A stretch of DNA of 64,000 bases from Micromonospora trifolii (GCF_022229005.1 NZ_JAKKFD010000066.1:1-64000); one strand, 5' to 3'. Counted from the stretch's first letter, positions 7,970 to 16,747 are shown. Numbers and translations: made by a program. Notes: generated by a model from the letters alone, not told the origin.

Positions 7970-9076
7970 GTGGTCACCCCGTCCGTGCTCGGCCCGACGG
8001 CGGAGCGCCTTCCCGACGTGCGGCGGATCGCCGTGCTGCGCGCCAACGCGCTCGGTGACTTCATCTTCGCCCTGCCGGCACTGGAGGCGTTGCGCAGCGC
8101 GTACCCCTCGGCGGAGATCGTGCTGCTCGGTGCGCCGTGGCACGCGAAGCTCTGGCGCGACCGGCCCGGCCCGGTGGACCGGGTGCTGGTGGTGCCGCCG
8201 GCAGCCGGCATCCGCACGCCGGAGGCGGGTGAGCCGGAGTCGTCGATCGACGACTTCGTGGCCGCTGCCGCCGGTGCGGAATTCGACCTGGCGGTGCAGA
8301 TCCACGGCGGGGGTGCCAACTCCAACCCGCTGATCAGTCGGCTCGGTGCCCGGTTGACTGTGGGTCTGCGCGCCGACGACGCGCCTCCGCTGGACCGGTG
8401 GCTGCGCTACGTCTACTACCAGCACGAGGTGATCCGCTACCTGGAGGTGGTGGCGCTGGCGGGAGCGCCGGCCATCACCATCACACCGACGCTGGCGGTG
8501 ACCGACGCCGACCGGGCCGAGGCCGCTCAGGTGCTCGGCCCGGCGGGCCGACCCCGTGTGGCGTTGCATCCGGGTGCCACCGACACCCGCCGTCGCTGGC
8601 CCGCCGAGCGCTTCGCCGAGGTGGCCCGTGCGCTGCACGAGGACGGTTACGAGGTGCTGGTCACCGGCACGCCCTCCGAGCAGGAGGTGGTGGACCGGGT
8701 CGTCGCCGCGGCGCAGGTGCCGGTGCGACCGCAGGTGGGCACGCTCAGCCTTGGTGGGTTGGTGGGCTGCTACGCCGACTGCGCGCTTGTCGTCTCGAAC
8801 GACACCGGCCCGCTGCACCTCGCCGCCGCGGTGGGCGCGCCAACTGTGGGGATCTTCTGGGTCGGCAACCTGATCAACGGGGCCAGCCCGCTGCGGGGCC
8901 GGCATCGGCCGATCAGCTCGTGGACCGTGCACTGCCCGGTCTGCGGTGTCGACTGCACACCGGGCATCTACCCGCACCGGCCCGGCGACGGTGAGTGCCC
9001 GCACCGGGACTCGTTCGTGACCGACGTACCGGTGATCGAGGTGCTGGAAGCCGCCCGCGAGCTGCTCACCCGGTAG
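7970..9076 (+). CDS. Glycosyltransferase family 9 (heptosyltransferase-like)
   Basis: The 368-residue protein starts RRIAVLRANALGDFIFALPALEALRSAYPSAEIVLL, the GT9 signature (VxxxxALGDxxxxxPxLxALR). It ends with the nucleotide-sugar-binding region DCALVVSNDTGPLHLAAAVGAPTVGIFW. GT9 enzymes transfer ADP-heptose, classically in LPS core synthesis. Here it sits beside hldE and a GT2 gene, so a heptosylated glycan or metabolite is the likely product; this part is inference. A GTG at 7970 lies 8 nt after the Hsp20 stop; a second GTG at 7985 is possible. Its stop is one base from that of the convergent GT2 gene. Confidence 0.85.
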   Translation: MVTPSVLGPTAERLPDVRRIAVLRANALGDFIFALPALEALRSAYPSAEIVLLGAPWHAKLWRDRPGPVDRVLVVPPAAGIRTPEAGEPESSIDDFVAAAAGAEFDLAVQIHGGGANSNPLISRLGARLTVGLRADDAPPLDRWLRYVYYQHEVIRYLEVVALAGAPAITITPTLAVTDADRAEAAQVLGPAGRPRVALHPGATDTRRRWPAERFAEVARALHEDGYEVLVTGTPSEQEVVDRVVAAAQVPVRPQVGTLSLGGLVGCYADCALVVSNDTGPLHLAAAVGAPTVGIFWVGNLINGASPLRGRHRPISSWTVHCPVCGVDCTPGIYPHRPGDGECPHRDSFVTDVPVIEVLEAARELLTR

Positions 9077-9077
9077 G

Positions 9078-9956
9078 TCAGGCCGGCTGCGGGGTGTCCT
9101 CCTCGGCGAGGACGACCTCCCACGCCTCCACGTCCCGCTCGGTGACAGTGGTGGGGGACTCCAGGTGGTACGCGCCGCTGGGCAGGATGCCCGCGCCGCC
9201 GTGGCGGGACAACACGGCGAGCTGCGCGGCCACGTCCTCGCCCTGGTGCTTCTCCTGCACCCGACGCCAGAAGTCGAAGCCACCGGAGTCGACGAGCTTG
9301 GCCCGGTCGTAGAGCACGCAGCCGCCGATCCAGGAGACCTTGTACGCCCGCCACGTGCCCGGCGGCAGCGCCAACTGTTCGGTGATGTGCAGCAGGTTCG
9401 CGGCCGAATGGATCCGGGCCCGGTTCCATTCCGGGGTGCCGGGTCGGATCCGTTCCGGTGTGGGCGGGCCGGCCCACTCCTCGTAGTGGCAGTGCGATTC
9501 CGGCCGCACGTCATCGGTGTACGAGAGCCCGTGCACGCCGTTGCCGACGAACCCGCAGCCCAGCTCACCGATCGCGGTGACCAGTCGGTGCAGCGCACCG
9601 GCTTCCAGCCAGATGTCGTCGTCGAGGCTGAGGACGTACCGGGCCGCCGAGGCGGCGAGCAGGTACGCCCGGTGTTCGGCCAACCCTCTTCGGGGCAGCC
9701 GGCGGGTCAGCAGCACCGGGTGACCCCGGTGGCGCAGCGCCCGGACCATGGTGGCCGCGGCGGGATGCGTGTACGCCGGATCCCCGTCGGACTGGTCGCT
9801 GACGACCACGCCGAAGCCGGGTACCCCGTCCTGGGCGGCGAGCCCGCCCAGGGTGACGGCCAACTCGGCGGGCCGGTTCCGGGTCGGGATCAGCACGTCG
9901 ACCAGCCGGTCGGCGCGGAACTCCTCCGGCGTGCCGAGGTCGAGGGGGCGGTTCAC
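9078..9956 (-). CDS. Glycosyltransferase family 2
   Basis: This 292-residue protein has a GT-A fold. VDVLIPTRNRPAELAVTLGGL forms the first nucleotide-binding strand and LSLDDDIWLEAG holds the metal-binding DxD-type triad. WIGGCVLYDR and a later GEDV motif supply the acceptor and catalytic-base region. No membrane segments are seen. The GTG at 9956 overlaps the hldE stop by 4 nt (GTGA), so it is translated together with hldE and probably uses or extends the same heptose-containing glycan. Confidence 0.85.
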   Translation of the reverse strand: MNRPLDLGTPEEFRADRLVDVLIPTRNRPAELAVTLGGLAAQDGVPGFGVVVSDQSDGDPAYTHPAAATMVRALRHRGHPVLLTRRLPRRGLAEHRAYLLAASAARYVLSLDDDIWLEAGALHRLVTAIGELGCGFVGNGVHGLSYTDDVRPESHCHYEEWAGPPTPERIRPGTPEWNRARIHSAANLLHITEQLALPPGTWRAYKVSWIGGCVLYDRAKLVDSGGFDFWRRVQEKHQGEDVAAQLAVLSRHGGAGILPSGAYHLESPTTVTERDVEAWEVVLAEEDTPQPA

Positions 9957-11788
9957 GACGCCTGGGTGCGGGTGTGCAGCGACGGGTCAGGCTCCCGGTC
10001 GTCGAGGTGTGGCGACGGGTCCTGGCTGTGCGACCGGATCCGCTCGATGATCGCGGAGGTGGACCGGTCCGGCACGTACCCCAGGGTGCGCACCTGGCCG
10101 CCCAGCCGGCGCACCAGCGGCGCCTCGGGCACCAGCTCCGGCGGATAGTCGCCGCCCTTGACGTACACGTCCGGTCGGACCGCCTTGATGAGCGCGGCGG
10201 GTGAGTCCTCCTCGAAGACCACCACGTGGTCCACGCAGGCGAGCGCGGCGAGCAGGGCACCCCGGTCCTCGACCGGGTTGACCGGCCGGTCCGGGCCCTT
10301 GAGCCGTCGTACGCTGCCGTCCGAGTTGACCGCCACGATGAGCAGGTCGCCCAACGCGCGGGCCTGCTCCAGGTAGCGCACATGCCCGCGATGCAGCACG
10401 TCGAAGCAGCCGTTGGTGAAGACCACCGACCGTCCCGCCTCGCGGTACTCGGCGACGATCGCGTCCAACTCGTCGCCGCCGACCAGCGCCGGGTGGCTCG
10501 TGGTGTCGGTCGGCTGGTCCAGCGCGGCGAGCAGGTCGTCCCGTCGACACACGCAGGTGCCGGTGTCCGAGACGGTGATGGTGGCCGCCAGTTGGGCGAG
10601 TTGCGCGGCGGTGGGCAGGGGCGCGTCGGCGGCCAGGGCCAACGTCATCGCCGCCAGGTACGCGTCGCCGGCGCCCACGGCGTGGCTCGCCGGCACCGGG
10701 GTGCTGTGGCTGCGTCGCGGCTCCCCGTCGGCGCCGCCGACCACAGCGCCCTCGGTGTCCAGGGTCACCGCGACCACGTCGGCGCCGGTGTGCGCCCGTA
10801 GCTCGGCCAGCCTCGACTCGGCCAGGACGGCCCGGTCGACGCCCTCCCCGGCCCGGGTGTTCACTGTGACGCCGGTGCCGGTGACGCTGAGCCCGTCGCC
10901 GGTGAGGGCCACCCGTCCCTCGCCCGGTGTGGGCTCGCCGACCGGTCCCGGGCGGTCGGCCCGGGCCACCTCGGCGGCCGTGTCGTCGACGCGTACCGCG
11001 CCCGGGGCCGCGCCGACGGTCATCTCGGAGGGCCCGTCGACCGGGTCGCCGTCCGGGTGTTCCAGGTGCAGTTCCGCCCCGCCGGTCGGTCGGGTCGTAC
11101 CGCCCGCGCGGGCCAACAGCCGGGTCGCCTCGGCGAAGCTGGGGGTGACCACTGTCGGCGCGAGGCCCCGCCAGTCGGCCAGGTCGTGGGCGTCCAGCGC
11201 GACTGTGGCGTACCGCTGGCGGTTCTCGACCAGCCACGCGCGGACCGGCGCGGGCAGCGCGCCCAGGCCGTAGTCGCAGACCACCAGGGTCGGTGCCTCC
11301 CCGCCGGCGGCGGCGCGCAACTCCTCGGTGGCGCAGCTCAGGGCGGTGAGCAGCCGGGTCACCCCGTCGTGGTCCAGGGCGTCCTCCGGGTCGCCGGAGT
11401 CCTCACGCAGCAGGATCTGGTTGCCGGCCAACATCCGCCGCTTGACCGGGGTGGGTCGCCCAGGCTGGTTGACGGTGCGGTCCCAGACGCTCGCGCGGTC
11501 CAGGCAGTCGTGCAGTTCGTCCCCGGCGACGTCGGCGCCGACCGGTGCCACCAGCACCGCCCGTCCGCCGAGGGCGGCGACGTTGACGGCGGTGTTCGCG
11601 GCCCCGCCGGCGGCGGAGATCCGCCGGCGCAGGGTGAGGACCGGTGCGGGCGCCTCCCGGCAGAGCCGGTCGGAGTCGGCGAACCGCCATTCGTCCAACA
11701 TGGCGTCACCGACGATCAGTACCGGGCGTCCGAGCCAGCTCTCCACGACGGTGGCGAACCGGCGCTGTTCCGCTGCTGCTCCTGCCAT
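9953..11788 (-). CDS. hldE: Bifunctional heptose-7-phosphate kinase / heptose-1-phosphate adenylyltransferase
   Basis: The 611-residue protein joins two enzymes of ADP-heptose synthesis. A PfkB-type kinase occupies about residues 1-420 (AAGGAANTAVNVAALGG near 59, GAGDAYLAA at 372 with catalytic Asp375). A nucleotidyltransferase occupies about 440-590 (FTNGCFDVLHRGH with HxGH at 466-469, then VNSDGSVRRLKG). Compared with proteobacterial HldE (about 475 residues) it is long, because residues 230-320 are a Pro/Gly/Thr/Asp-rich insert inside the kinase and a polar tail follows the transferase. The ATG at 11788 has GGGGAGG only one base upstream, so the start is uncertain. Genes gmhA and gmhB, needed for the pathway, are not in the window. 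Confidence 0.9.
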   Translation of the reverse strand: MAGAAAEQRRFATVVESWLGRPVLIVGDAMLDEWRFADSDRLCREAPAPVLTLRRRISAAGGAANTAVNVAALGGRAVLVAPVGADVAGDELHDCLDRASVWDRTVNQPGRPTPVKRRMLAGNQILLREDSGDPEDALDHDGVTRLLTALSCATEELRAAAGGEAPTLVVCDYGLGALPAPVRAWLVENRQRYATVALDAHDLADWRGLAPTVVTPSFAEATRLLARAGGTTRPTGGAELHLEHPDGDPVDGPSEMTVGAAPGAVRVDDTAAEVARADRPGPVGEPTPGEGRVALTGDGLSVTGTGVTVNTRAGEGVDRAVLAESRLAELRAHTGADVVAVTLDTEGAVVGGADGEPRRSHSTPVPASHAVGAGDAYLAAMTLALAADAPLPTAAQLAQLAATITVSDTGTCVCRRDDLLAALDQPTDTTSHPALVGGDELDAIVAEYREAGRSVVFTNGCFDVLHRGHVRYLEQARALGDLLIVAVNSDGSVRRLKGPDRPVNPVEDRGALLAALACVDHVVVFEEDSPAALIKAVRPDVYVKGGDYPPELVPEAPLVRRLGGQVRTLGYVPDRSTSAIIERIRSHSQDPSPHLDDREPDPSLHTRTQAS

Positions 11789-11979
11789 GCCTCCCCGGGT
11801 CCCCAGCGGCCTGGGGGACAAACCTGCGCGCCGACCGGTCCCGCCGCTGGCCAGGCGACCTTCGACGGCTCCTGACCGGTCCTCGCCGGTGCGGACCGGT
11901 CCGCACCTGTCCGACCTGTTTCGGGCGTTCGAGGGCGGGAAGGGGATTGAGGTACCCCCCGGAAAGGAGATGTACCGAG

Positions 11980-12522
11980 ATGGCAGCGACATTGCAGGGC
12001 AAGCGGATCGCCTTCCTGGCCGCCGACGGCGTCGAGGAGGTCGAGTACGTCCAACCACGCGAGGCGGTCGAGACCGCCGGCGCGACGGCCGAGCTGGTCT
12101 CGCTGAAGCCCGGTTCCATCCAGTCCTTCAACCACCTGGACCACTCCAAGACGTACGACGTGGACGTGACGGTCGACAAGGCCGACGCCGCCGGCTACGA
12201 CGCGTTGGTGCTGCCCGGAGGGGTGGCGAACCCGGACTTCCTGCGGGGCGACGCGGACGCGGTGCGGTTCGTGAAGGCGTTCTTCGACGCGGGCAAGCCC
12301 GTCGGGGTGATCTGTCACGGCCCGTGGACGCTGATCGAGGCGGACGTGGTGCGCGGCCGGCGGATCACCTCCTGGCCCACCCTGCGTACCGACCTGACCA
12401 ACGCCGGAGCCACGTGGGTGGACGAGGAGTGCGTCACCGACGGCAACCTGACCAGCAGCCGCAAACCCGACGACCTCCCCGCCTTCTGCGCGGCAATCAC
12501 CAAAACCTTCACGGCCTCCTAA
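11980..12522 (+). CDS. DJ-1/PfpI family protein (type 1 glutamine amidotransferase-like)
   Basis: This 180-residue protein shows the PfpI layout: KRIAFLAADGVEEVEYVQPREAVE with the conserved Glu, then YDALVLPGGVANPDFLR, and the nucleophile elbow VGVICHGPWTLIEA with Cys followed by His. Relatives act as cysteine proteases, glyoxalase III or deglycases; the exact activity is not decidable here. The ATG at 11980 is preceded by GGAAAGGAGA with a 9-nt gap. It is divergent from hldE. Confidence 0.88.
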   Translation: MAATLQGKRIAFLAADGVEEVEYVQPREAVETAGATAELVSLKPGSIQSFNHLDHSKTYDVDVTVDKADAAGYDALVLPGGVANPDFLRGDADAVRFVKAFFDAGKPVGVICHGPWTLIEADVVRGRRITSWPTLRTDLTNAGATWVDEECVTDGNLTSSRKPDDLPAFCAAITKTFTAS

Positions 12523-12550
12523 CCCCTCACAACCCCTCACAACCCCTCGG
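12521..12550. repeat. Three tandem copies of a 10-bp repeat
   Basis: AACCCCTCAC occurs three times in a row, the last copy ending GG. It starts at the DJ-1/PfpI stop codon and abuts the long palindrome at 12550. Confidence 0.7.
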
Positions 12551-12610
12551 TTGATCATGAAGTTATTGCCACCACGCGCGGCGTGTCGTGGCAATAACTT
12601 CATGATCAAC
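12550..12610. repeat. Long palindrome with 23-bp perfect arms
   Basis: Arms at 12550-12572 and 12588-12610 are perfectly complementary and begin GTTGATCATGAAG. An inner stem (CACGC/GCGTG) fills most of the spacer, so almost the whole 61 bp can fold. The arms are much AT-richer than the surrounding DNA. It lies between two same-direction genes and could terminate transcription, but it lacks a T-run and shares its GTTGATCA ends with the palindrome at 31362. Confidence 0.75.
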
Positions 12611-12690
12611 GCTGGCGGAGCGGGTGCGGTACCGGGTTGGTTTTTTGGTGGTTCGGCGCATGTTCTGCGGCTCGCGGGATAGAAGGCCAC

Positions 12691-14367
12691 ATGACCACCG
12701 AAGCCTCGGATGCGCCGGTGCTGAACCGTCAGCAGATCCGGCTGCTCATGTTCGGCCTGATGACCGGCATGCTGCTGGCCGCACTCGACCAGACCATCGT
12801 CGGTACGGCGCTGCCGACAATCGTGGGCGAGTTGGGCGGAATCAACCACTACTCCTGGGTGGTCACCGCGTACCTGCTCGCCTCGACCGCGTCGACACCG
12901 CTCTACGGCAAGATGGCCGACCTGTACGGGCGTCGGCCGGTCTTCCTCTTCTCGATCGGCACGTTCCTGGTCGGGTCGTTGCTGGCCGGGCTGTCGCAGA
13001 ACATGACCCAGCTGATCATCACCCGGGGTATCCAGGGTCTCGGCGCCGGTGGTCTGCTGACGCTAGCGTTCACCATCATCTCGGACGTGGTGTCACCCCG
13101 GGAGCGTGGCCGCTACCAGGGGCTGTTCGGCGCGGTCTTCGGGATCTCGTCGGTCGCCGGGCCGCTGGTGGGCGGTTACTTCGCGGAGACCGACTGGCGG
13201 TGGATCTTCTACATCAACGTGCCGCTGGCGATCCTGGCGATCGTCGTCTGCTACCACGTGATGCGGTTGATCCCGTTCGAACGTCGGGACCACTCGATCG
13301 ACTGGCTCGGCGCCGGCCTGCTGGTGGCCGGGGTGAGCTCCCTGCTGCTCGCGTTGAGCTGGGGCGGCAACGAATACGCCTGGGGCTCCGGCGTGATCAT
13401 CACGCTCTTCGTGGTCGGTGCGGTGCTGGGGGTGCTCTTCGTCCTCCAGGAGGCCCGGGTGGCCGAGCCGATCCTCCCGCTGCGGCTGTTCCGGAGCGCC
13501 ACCTTCGCGTTGGCCAACTCGGCCCTGCTCATCATCGGTCTGGTGATGTTCGGTTCGATCATCTTCATTCCGCTGTACCTGCAGATCGTGAAGGGCGCCT
13601 CGCCGACCCGAAGCGGTCTGCTGATGCTGCCGATGATGGCCGGCATCATCATCACCTCGATCCTGACCGGCCGCGCGATGACCCGGATCGGCCGGTACAA
13701 GTGGTTCCCGGTGGCCGGTTCGGTGACCCTGCTGGTCGGCATGTTCCTCTTCACCCAGTTGGAGGTGGCCACCTCGCTCTGGGTCGCGTTCGGGTTCATG
13801 GTGGTGATCGGCGTCGGGTTGGGTCTGTGTATGCAGTCGCTGATCCTGGCGGTGCAGAACGCGGTCTCGGTACGCGACCTGGGGGCCGGCACCTCCTCGG
13901 CGACCTTCTTCCGGTCGCTGGGCGGTTCGTTCGGGGTGGCGATCCTCGGCACTGTGCTCTCGTCCCGGCTGACCGGCGGGCTCGCCGACCGGTTGCCTGG
14001 CGCCATCGCGCAGCTCCCGCCGCAGGAGCAGGCGGCCGTGGCGGCGAGTGGCGGCGCCAACATCTCGATCAACGACCCGGCCACCATCCTGGCCCTGCCG
14101 GGGCCGGTGCGCGCGGCCATCCAGGGCGCCTTCGTCGACGCGCTGGACATGGTCTTCCTGACCGCCGGCCTGATCGCGATCGTGGCGGTGGTGGTCACTC
14201 TGGCGCTGCCCAACACGCAGCTGCGGGGTGCCGGCCCGAAGGGTGCCACCGGTGGCGCCGACCCGCTCGGCGGCGAGGCCCCGGCTCCGGGCGGCAAGCC
14301 GTTGACCCGCGAGTCCAAGGAGGAGGCCGCCGCCGACATGGAGGCCAAGTCCCAGACGATGATCTGA
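12691..14367 (+). CDS. MFS drug exporter, DHA2 (14-TM EmrB/QacA) family
   Basis: This 558-residue protein has about fourteen membrane helices. DHA2 signatures are present: motif A-like GKMADLYGRRPVFLFSI, motif C-like GLFGAVFGISSVAGPLVGGYF, and LDQTIVGTALPTI in helix 1. Such proton-coupled antiporters export lipophilic drugs or dyes, or an own antibiotic. The C-terminal tail (about 45 residues) is polar and Gly/Pro-rich. The ATG at 12691 has AGAAGG 4 nt upstream. A TetR gene converges on it from the other side of a strong hairpin terminator. Confidence 0.9.
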   Translation: MTTEASDAPVLNRQQIRLLMFGLMTGMLLAALDQTIVGTALPTIVGELGGINHYSWVVTAYLLASTASTPLYGKMADLYGRRPVFLFSIGTFLVGSLLAGLSQNMTQLIITRGIQGLGAGGLLTLAFTIISDVVSPRERGRYQGLFGAVFGISSVAGPLVGGYFAETDWRWIFYINVPLAILAIVVCYHVMRLIPFERRDHSIDWLGAGLLVAGVSSLLLALSWGGNEYAWGSGVIITLFVVGAVLGVLFVLQEARVAEPILPLRLFRSATFALANSALLIIGLVMFGSIIFIPLYLQIVKGASPTRSGLLMLPMMAGIIITSILTGRAMTRIGRYKWFPVAGSVTLLVGMFLFTQLEVATSLWVAFGFMVVIGVGLGLCMQSLILAVQNAVSVRDLGAGTSSATFFRSLGGSFGVAILGTVLSSRLTGGLADRLPGAIAQLPPQEQAAVAASGGANISINDPATILALPGPVRAAIQGAFVDALDMVFLTAGLIAIVAVVVTLALPNTQLRGAGPKGATGGADPLGGEAPAPGGKPLTRESKEEAAADMEAKSQTMI

Positions 14368-14374
14368 GTGTCCC

Positions 14375-14414
14375 GACACCGACCGCCCCGGACCACTCCG
14401 GGGCGGTCGGTGTC
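14375..14414. terminator. Bidirectional hairpin terminator, 18-bp perfect stem
   Basis: Arms 14375-14392 and 14397-14414 pair perfectly around a 4-nt loop. It lies between the convergent stops of the DHA2 exporter and the TetR gene. Like most actinobacterial terminators it has no long T-run. Confidence 0.8.
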
Positions 14415-14420
14415 AGCCGG

Positions 14421-15053
14421 TCAGGCGGGGCGGCGGTAGGCGCCGTACCACCAGGTCGCGGCCAGCTCCCGGGCGGCCGCCGCGTCGGTCCCGGGGTCGG
14501 GCGAGGTCGTGCTGACGTGGTCGGCGAGGAAGCGGTCGCCGCCAATCACGATCAGCCGGCTGGCCGTCGTCACGTCCAGGTCGGCGGGGGTACGCCCGGC
14601 CTGCTGCTCGATCCGGAGCACGTCGATGGTGCGAGCCACGAACTGCTCCAGCCCGGCCGCCCAGTACTCCCGGACCACCTCGTCGTACGCGGCGACCTCG
14701 CTGATCGCGGCCAGCACCGGGGCGTACGTCCGGTATATCCGGATCACGTCGGCGAAGACCTCGGTGAGCCGGGCGAGCGGGTCGCCGGGGCCGCCCGGGT
14801 CCCAGTCGCCGGTGCGGTCGAACGAACTCTCGCGCATGGTGCCGGCGAGGCGCATGAGCAACTCGGTCTTGTCCCGGAAGTGGGTGTAGAAGGTCGACCG
14901 CGCCACACCGGCCTCGGCGGCGATCCGCTGCACGCCGAGGTCGGTGAAGCGGATTCCCTCCTTCAAGAGCCGTTCGGTGGCCGCCAGCACCCGCGCTTCG
15001 ACTGCCGCGCGTCCGTCGGGGTTGCGCGGGCGGCGGCGGGTGATCGAGGGCAT
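14421..15053 (-). CDS. TetR family transcriptional regulator
   Basis: This 210-residue repressor-type protein has an N-terminal helix-turn-helix (residues about 25-65: FTDLGVQRIAAEAGVARSTFYTHFRDKTELL) and a helical ligand domain. The ATG at 15053 has no Shine-Dalgarno but has TAGGAT 7 nt upstream, so the message is probably leaderless. It diverges from an aldo/keto reductase gene, and a 15-bp palindrome lies in the shared promoter. That reductase is the most likely target; the convergent exporter is another possibility. Confidence 0.88.
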   Translation of the reverse strand: MPSITRRRPRNPDGRAAVEARVLAATERLLKEGIRFTDLGVQRIAAEAGVARSTFYTHFRDKTELLMRLAGTMRESSFDRTGDWDPGGPGDPLARLTEVFADVIRIYRTYAPVLAAISEVAAYDEVVREYWAAGLEQFVARTIDVLRIEQQAGRTPADLDVTTASRLIVIGGDRFLADHVSTTSPDPGTDAAAARELAATWWYGAYRRPA

Positions 15054-15060
15054 AGCCGGA

Positions 15061-15066
15061 ATCCTA
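15061..15066 (-). promoter_or_regulatory. -10 hexamer of a probable leaderless promoter (TetR gene)
   Basis: TAGGAT on the minus strand fits TANNNT and ends 7 nt before the ATG at 15053. Confidence 0.5.
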
Positions 15067-15104
15067 GGTGGCTGGGGGTCGGGTGGGCGACGTACGCTCG
15101 TTGC

Positions 15105-15119
15105 CGGACACAGTGTCCG
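15105..15119. promoter_or_regulatory. Candidate TetR operator, 15-bp palindrome
   Basis: CGGACAC-A-GTGTCCG is a perfect palindrome around one central base. It lies midway between the divergent TetR and aldo/keto reductase genes, about 50 bp from the TetR start and 60 bp from the reductase start. Confidence 0.5.
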
Positions 15120-15178
15120 ACATAGTGACCACGGAGTGCCTGACCTCGGCCTCCGACCCACCACGAGGAGCAACACAC

Positions 15179-16213
15179 GTGAAGTACCGACTGTTGGGCA
15201 CCACCGGGGTGTACGTCTCGGAGATCTCGCTCGGCGCGATGACCTTCGGCGGCAGCGGGCACCCGCTCTGGGGCACCCTGGGTGGGCTGGCGCTGCCCGA
15301 GGTGCAGCGGCTGGTGGACACCGCGCTGGACGCGGGCGTCAACTTCGTCGACACCGCCGACGGCTACAGCGACGGCGAGAGCGAGGAACTGCTCGGCAAG
15401 GCGCTCGGCAAGCGGCGTCGCGACGTCGTACTGGCGACGAAGGTGCACTCCCGGACGGGCCCCGGCCCGAACGACGTCGGCACCTCCCGGCTGCACATCA
15501 TGCAGAACCTGGAGGACAGCCTGCGCCGGCTGGGCACCGATCACATCGACCTGTACCAGATCCACAACTTCGACCACATCACTCCCATGGAGGAGATGCT
15601 GCGCGCGCTCGACGACGCGGTCCGGCAGGGCAAGGTCCGCTACATCGGCGCCGCCAACTTCGCCGCCTGGCAGATCTCCAAGGCGCTGGGCATCTCCGCC
15701 CGGGAGAAGCTGGCCGGGTTCGTCTCGGTGCAGGAGTACTACTCCCTGCTGGGCCGGGACGTGGAGCGCGACGTGGTGCCGATGGCGCTCAACGAGGGTG
15801 TCGGGCTGACCGTGTGGAGCCCGCTCGCCGGTGGTTTCCTCTCCGGCAAGGTCAGCCGGGACGGCGCCGTCGCCGACAGCGGCGCACGCAGCGCCCAGCC
15901 CGGCTACGCCAGCTTCACCCCGTTCGACCCCGAGCACGCCTTCGGGGTGGTCGACGTGCTCAAGGGCGTCGCCGAGCGGCACGAGGTCAGCCCGGCCCGG
16001 GCGGCTGTCGCCTGGCTGCTGTCCCGGCCGGCGGTGACCAGCGTGATCGTCGGTGCCCGCAAGGAGGAGCAGTTGGTGGACAACATCGCCGCCTCGGACC
16101 TCACCCTGACCGCGGAGGATCTCACCGAGCTGGACGAGGCCACCAAGCTGCCGGTCGCGTACCCGAACTGGATCCAGGAAGGGTTCTTCGCCGGGCTCCG
16201 CCTGCCGCAGTGA
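15179..16213 (+). CDS. Aldo/keto reductase
   Basis: This 344-residue TIM-barrel NADPH oxidoreductase contains the catalytic tetrad positions. The Asp and Tyr are in FVDTADGYSDGESEELLG, the Lys in VLATKVHS, and the His in DLYQIHNFD. The C-terminal SVIVGARKEEQLVDN is the usual cofactor-phosphate loop. It groups with the yeast/bacterial voltage-beta-like AKRs of about 320-345 residues. The GTG at 15179 follows GAGGAG with an 8-nt gap. It is divergent from, and probably controlled by, the adjacent TetR protein. Confidence 0.9.
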   Translation: MKYRLLGTTGVYVSEISLGAMTFGGSGHPLWGTLGGLALPEVQRLVDTALDAGVNFVDTADGYSDGESEELLGKALGKRRRDVVLATKVHSRTGPGPNDVGTSRLHIMQNLEDSLRRLGTDHIDLYQIHNFDHITPMEEMLRALDDAVRQGKVRYIGAANFAAWQISKALGISAREKLAGFVSVQEYYSLLGRDVERDVVPMALNEGVGLTVWSPLAGGFLSGKVSRDGAVADSGARSAQPGYASFTPFDPEHAFGVVDVLKGVAERHEVSPARAAVAWLLSRPAVTSVIVGARKEEQLVDNIAASDLTLTAEDLTELDEATKLPVAYPNWIQEGFFAGLRLPQ

Positions 16214-16217
16214 GGCA

Positions 16218-16246
16218 CGGCCCCGGGGCCGGTGGCCCCGGGGCCG
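16218..16246. terminator. Hairpin terminator, 13-bp perfect stem
   Basis: Arms 16218-16230 and 16234-16246 pair perfectly around a 3-nt loop, between the convergent aldo/keto reductase and Nudix genes. Confidence 0.8.
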
Positions 16247-16248
16247 CC

Positions 16249-16740
16249 CTACTTGAGGATGAGCCGGTTGGTCTGCTCGAAGACGTCCAGGTCGGCCAGG
16301 GTCTCGATGACCGAGGTGGAGAGTGGGGCGGGGAACCGGTCGCGAGCGAAGAAGCTGGCGTCGGTGGTCTCGTCGGTGACCCGGGCCAACTGCCCGTCCC
16401 ACTCCTCCACCTTGAACGCGGTGGTGAACACCTGGTACGTGTGGCCGTACATGTTGGTGCTCGTCCGGTCCGGGCCGGTGTAGAGGGCGAACGCGCAGAC
16501 CCGCAGCGCGCGCAGCCCGGTCTCCTCGCGGACCTCGCGTACCGCGCAGTCGGCGATGGACTCGCCCAGTTCCATCGCGCCGGCCGGCATGGCCCACTGG
16601 CCGTTGTCCGAGCGTTTGATCAGCAGGATGCGTCCGGCGTCGTCGTTGACCACGGCTCGGGCGCCGACGAACATCAGCGTCCGGTCCCCGGCGAGCGCGC
16701 GCAACTGCCCCACGTATGAGTCGGCCCAGGAGATGCTCAC
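16249..16740 (-). CDS. Nudix hydrolase
   Basis: This 163-residue protein has a complete Nudix box (GAMELGESIADCAVREVREETGL, matching GX5EX7REUXEEXGU), which binds divalent metal and hydrolyses nucleoside-diphosphate-linked substrates. WAMPAGAMELGES and the flanking strands are typical of the MutT-like ADP-ribose/NDP-sugar group, but the substrate is not fixed. The reading frame opens with a TTG at 16749. The GTG at 16740 is preferred because TAAGTT lies exactly 7 nt before it, which indicates a leaderless transcript. Confidence 0.88.
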   Translation of the reverse strand: MSISWADSYVGQLRALAGDRTLMFVGARAVVNDDAGRILLIKRSDNGQWAMPAGAMELGESIADCAVREVREETGLRALRVCAFALYTGPDRTSTNMYGHTYQVFTTAFKVEEWDGQLARVTDETTDASFFARDRFPAPLSTSVIETLADLDVFEQTNRLILK

Positions 16741-16747
16741 CTGCGAC

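Noticed and set aside
7286..9598. 770-codon minus-strand open frame
   Set aside because: Antisense to Hsp20 and GT9 and out of frame with the real GT2 gene; no domain recognised.
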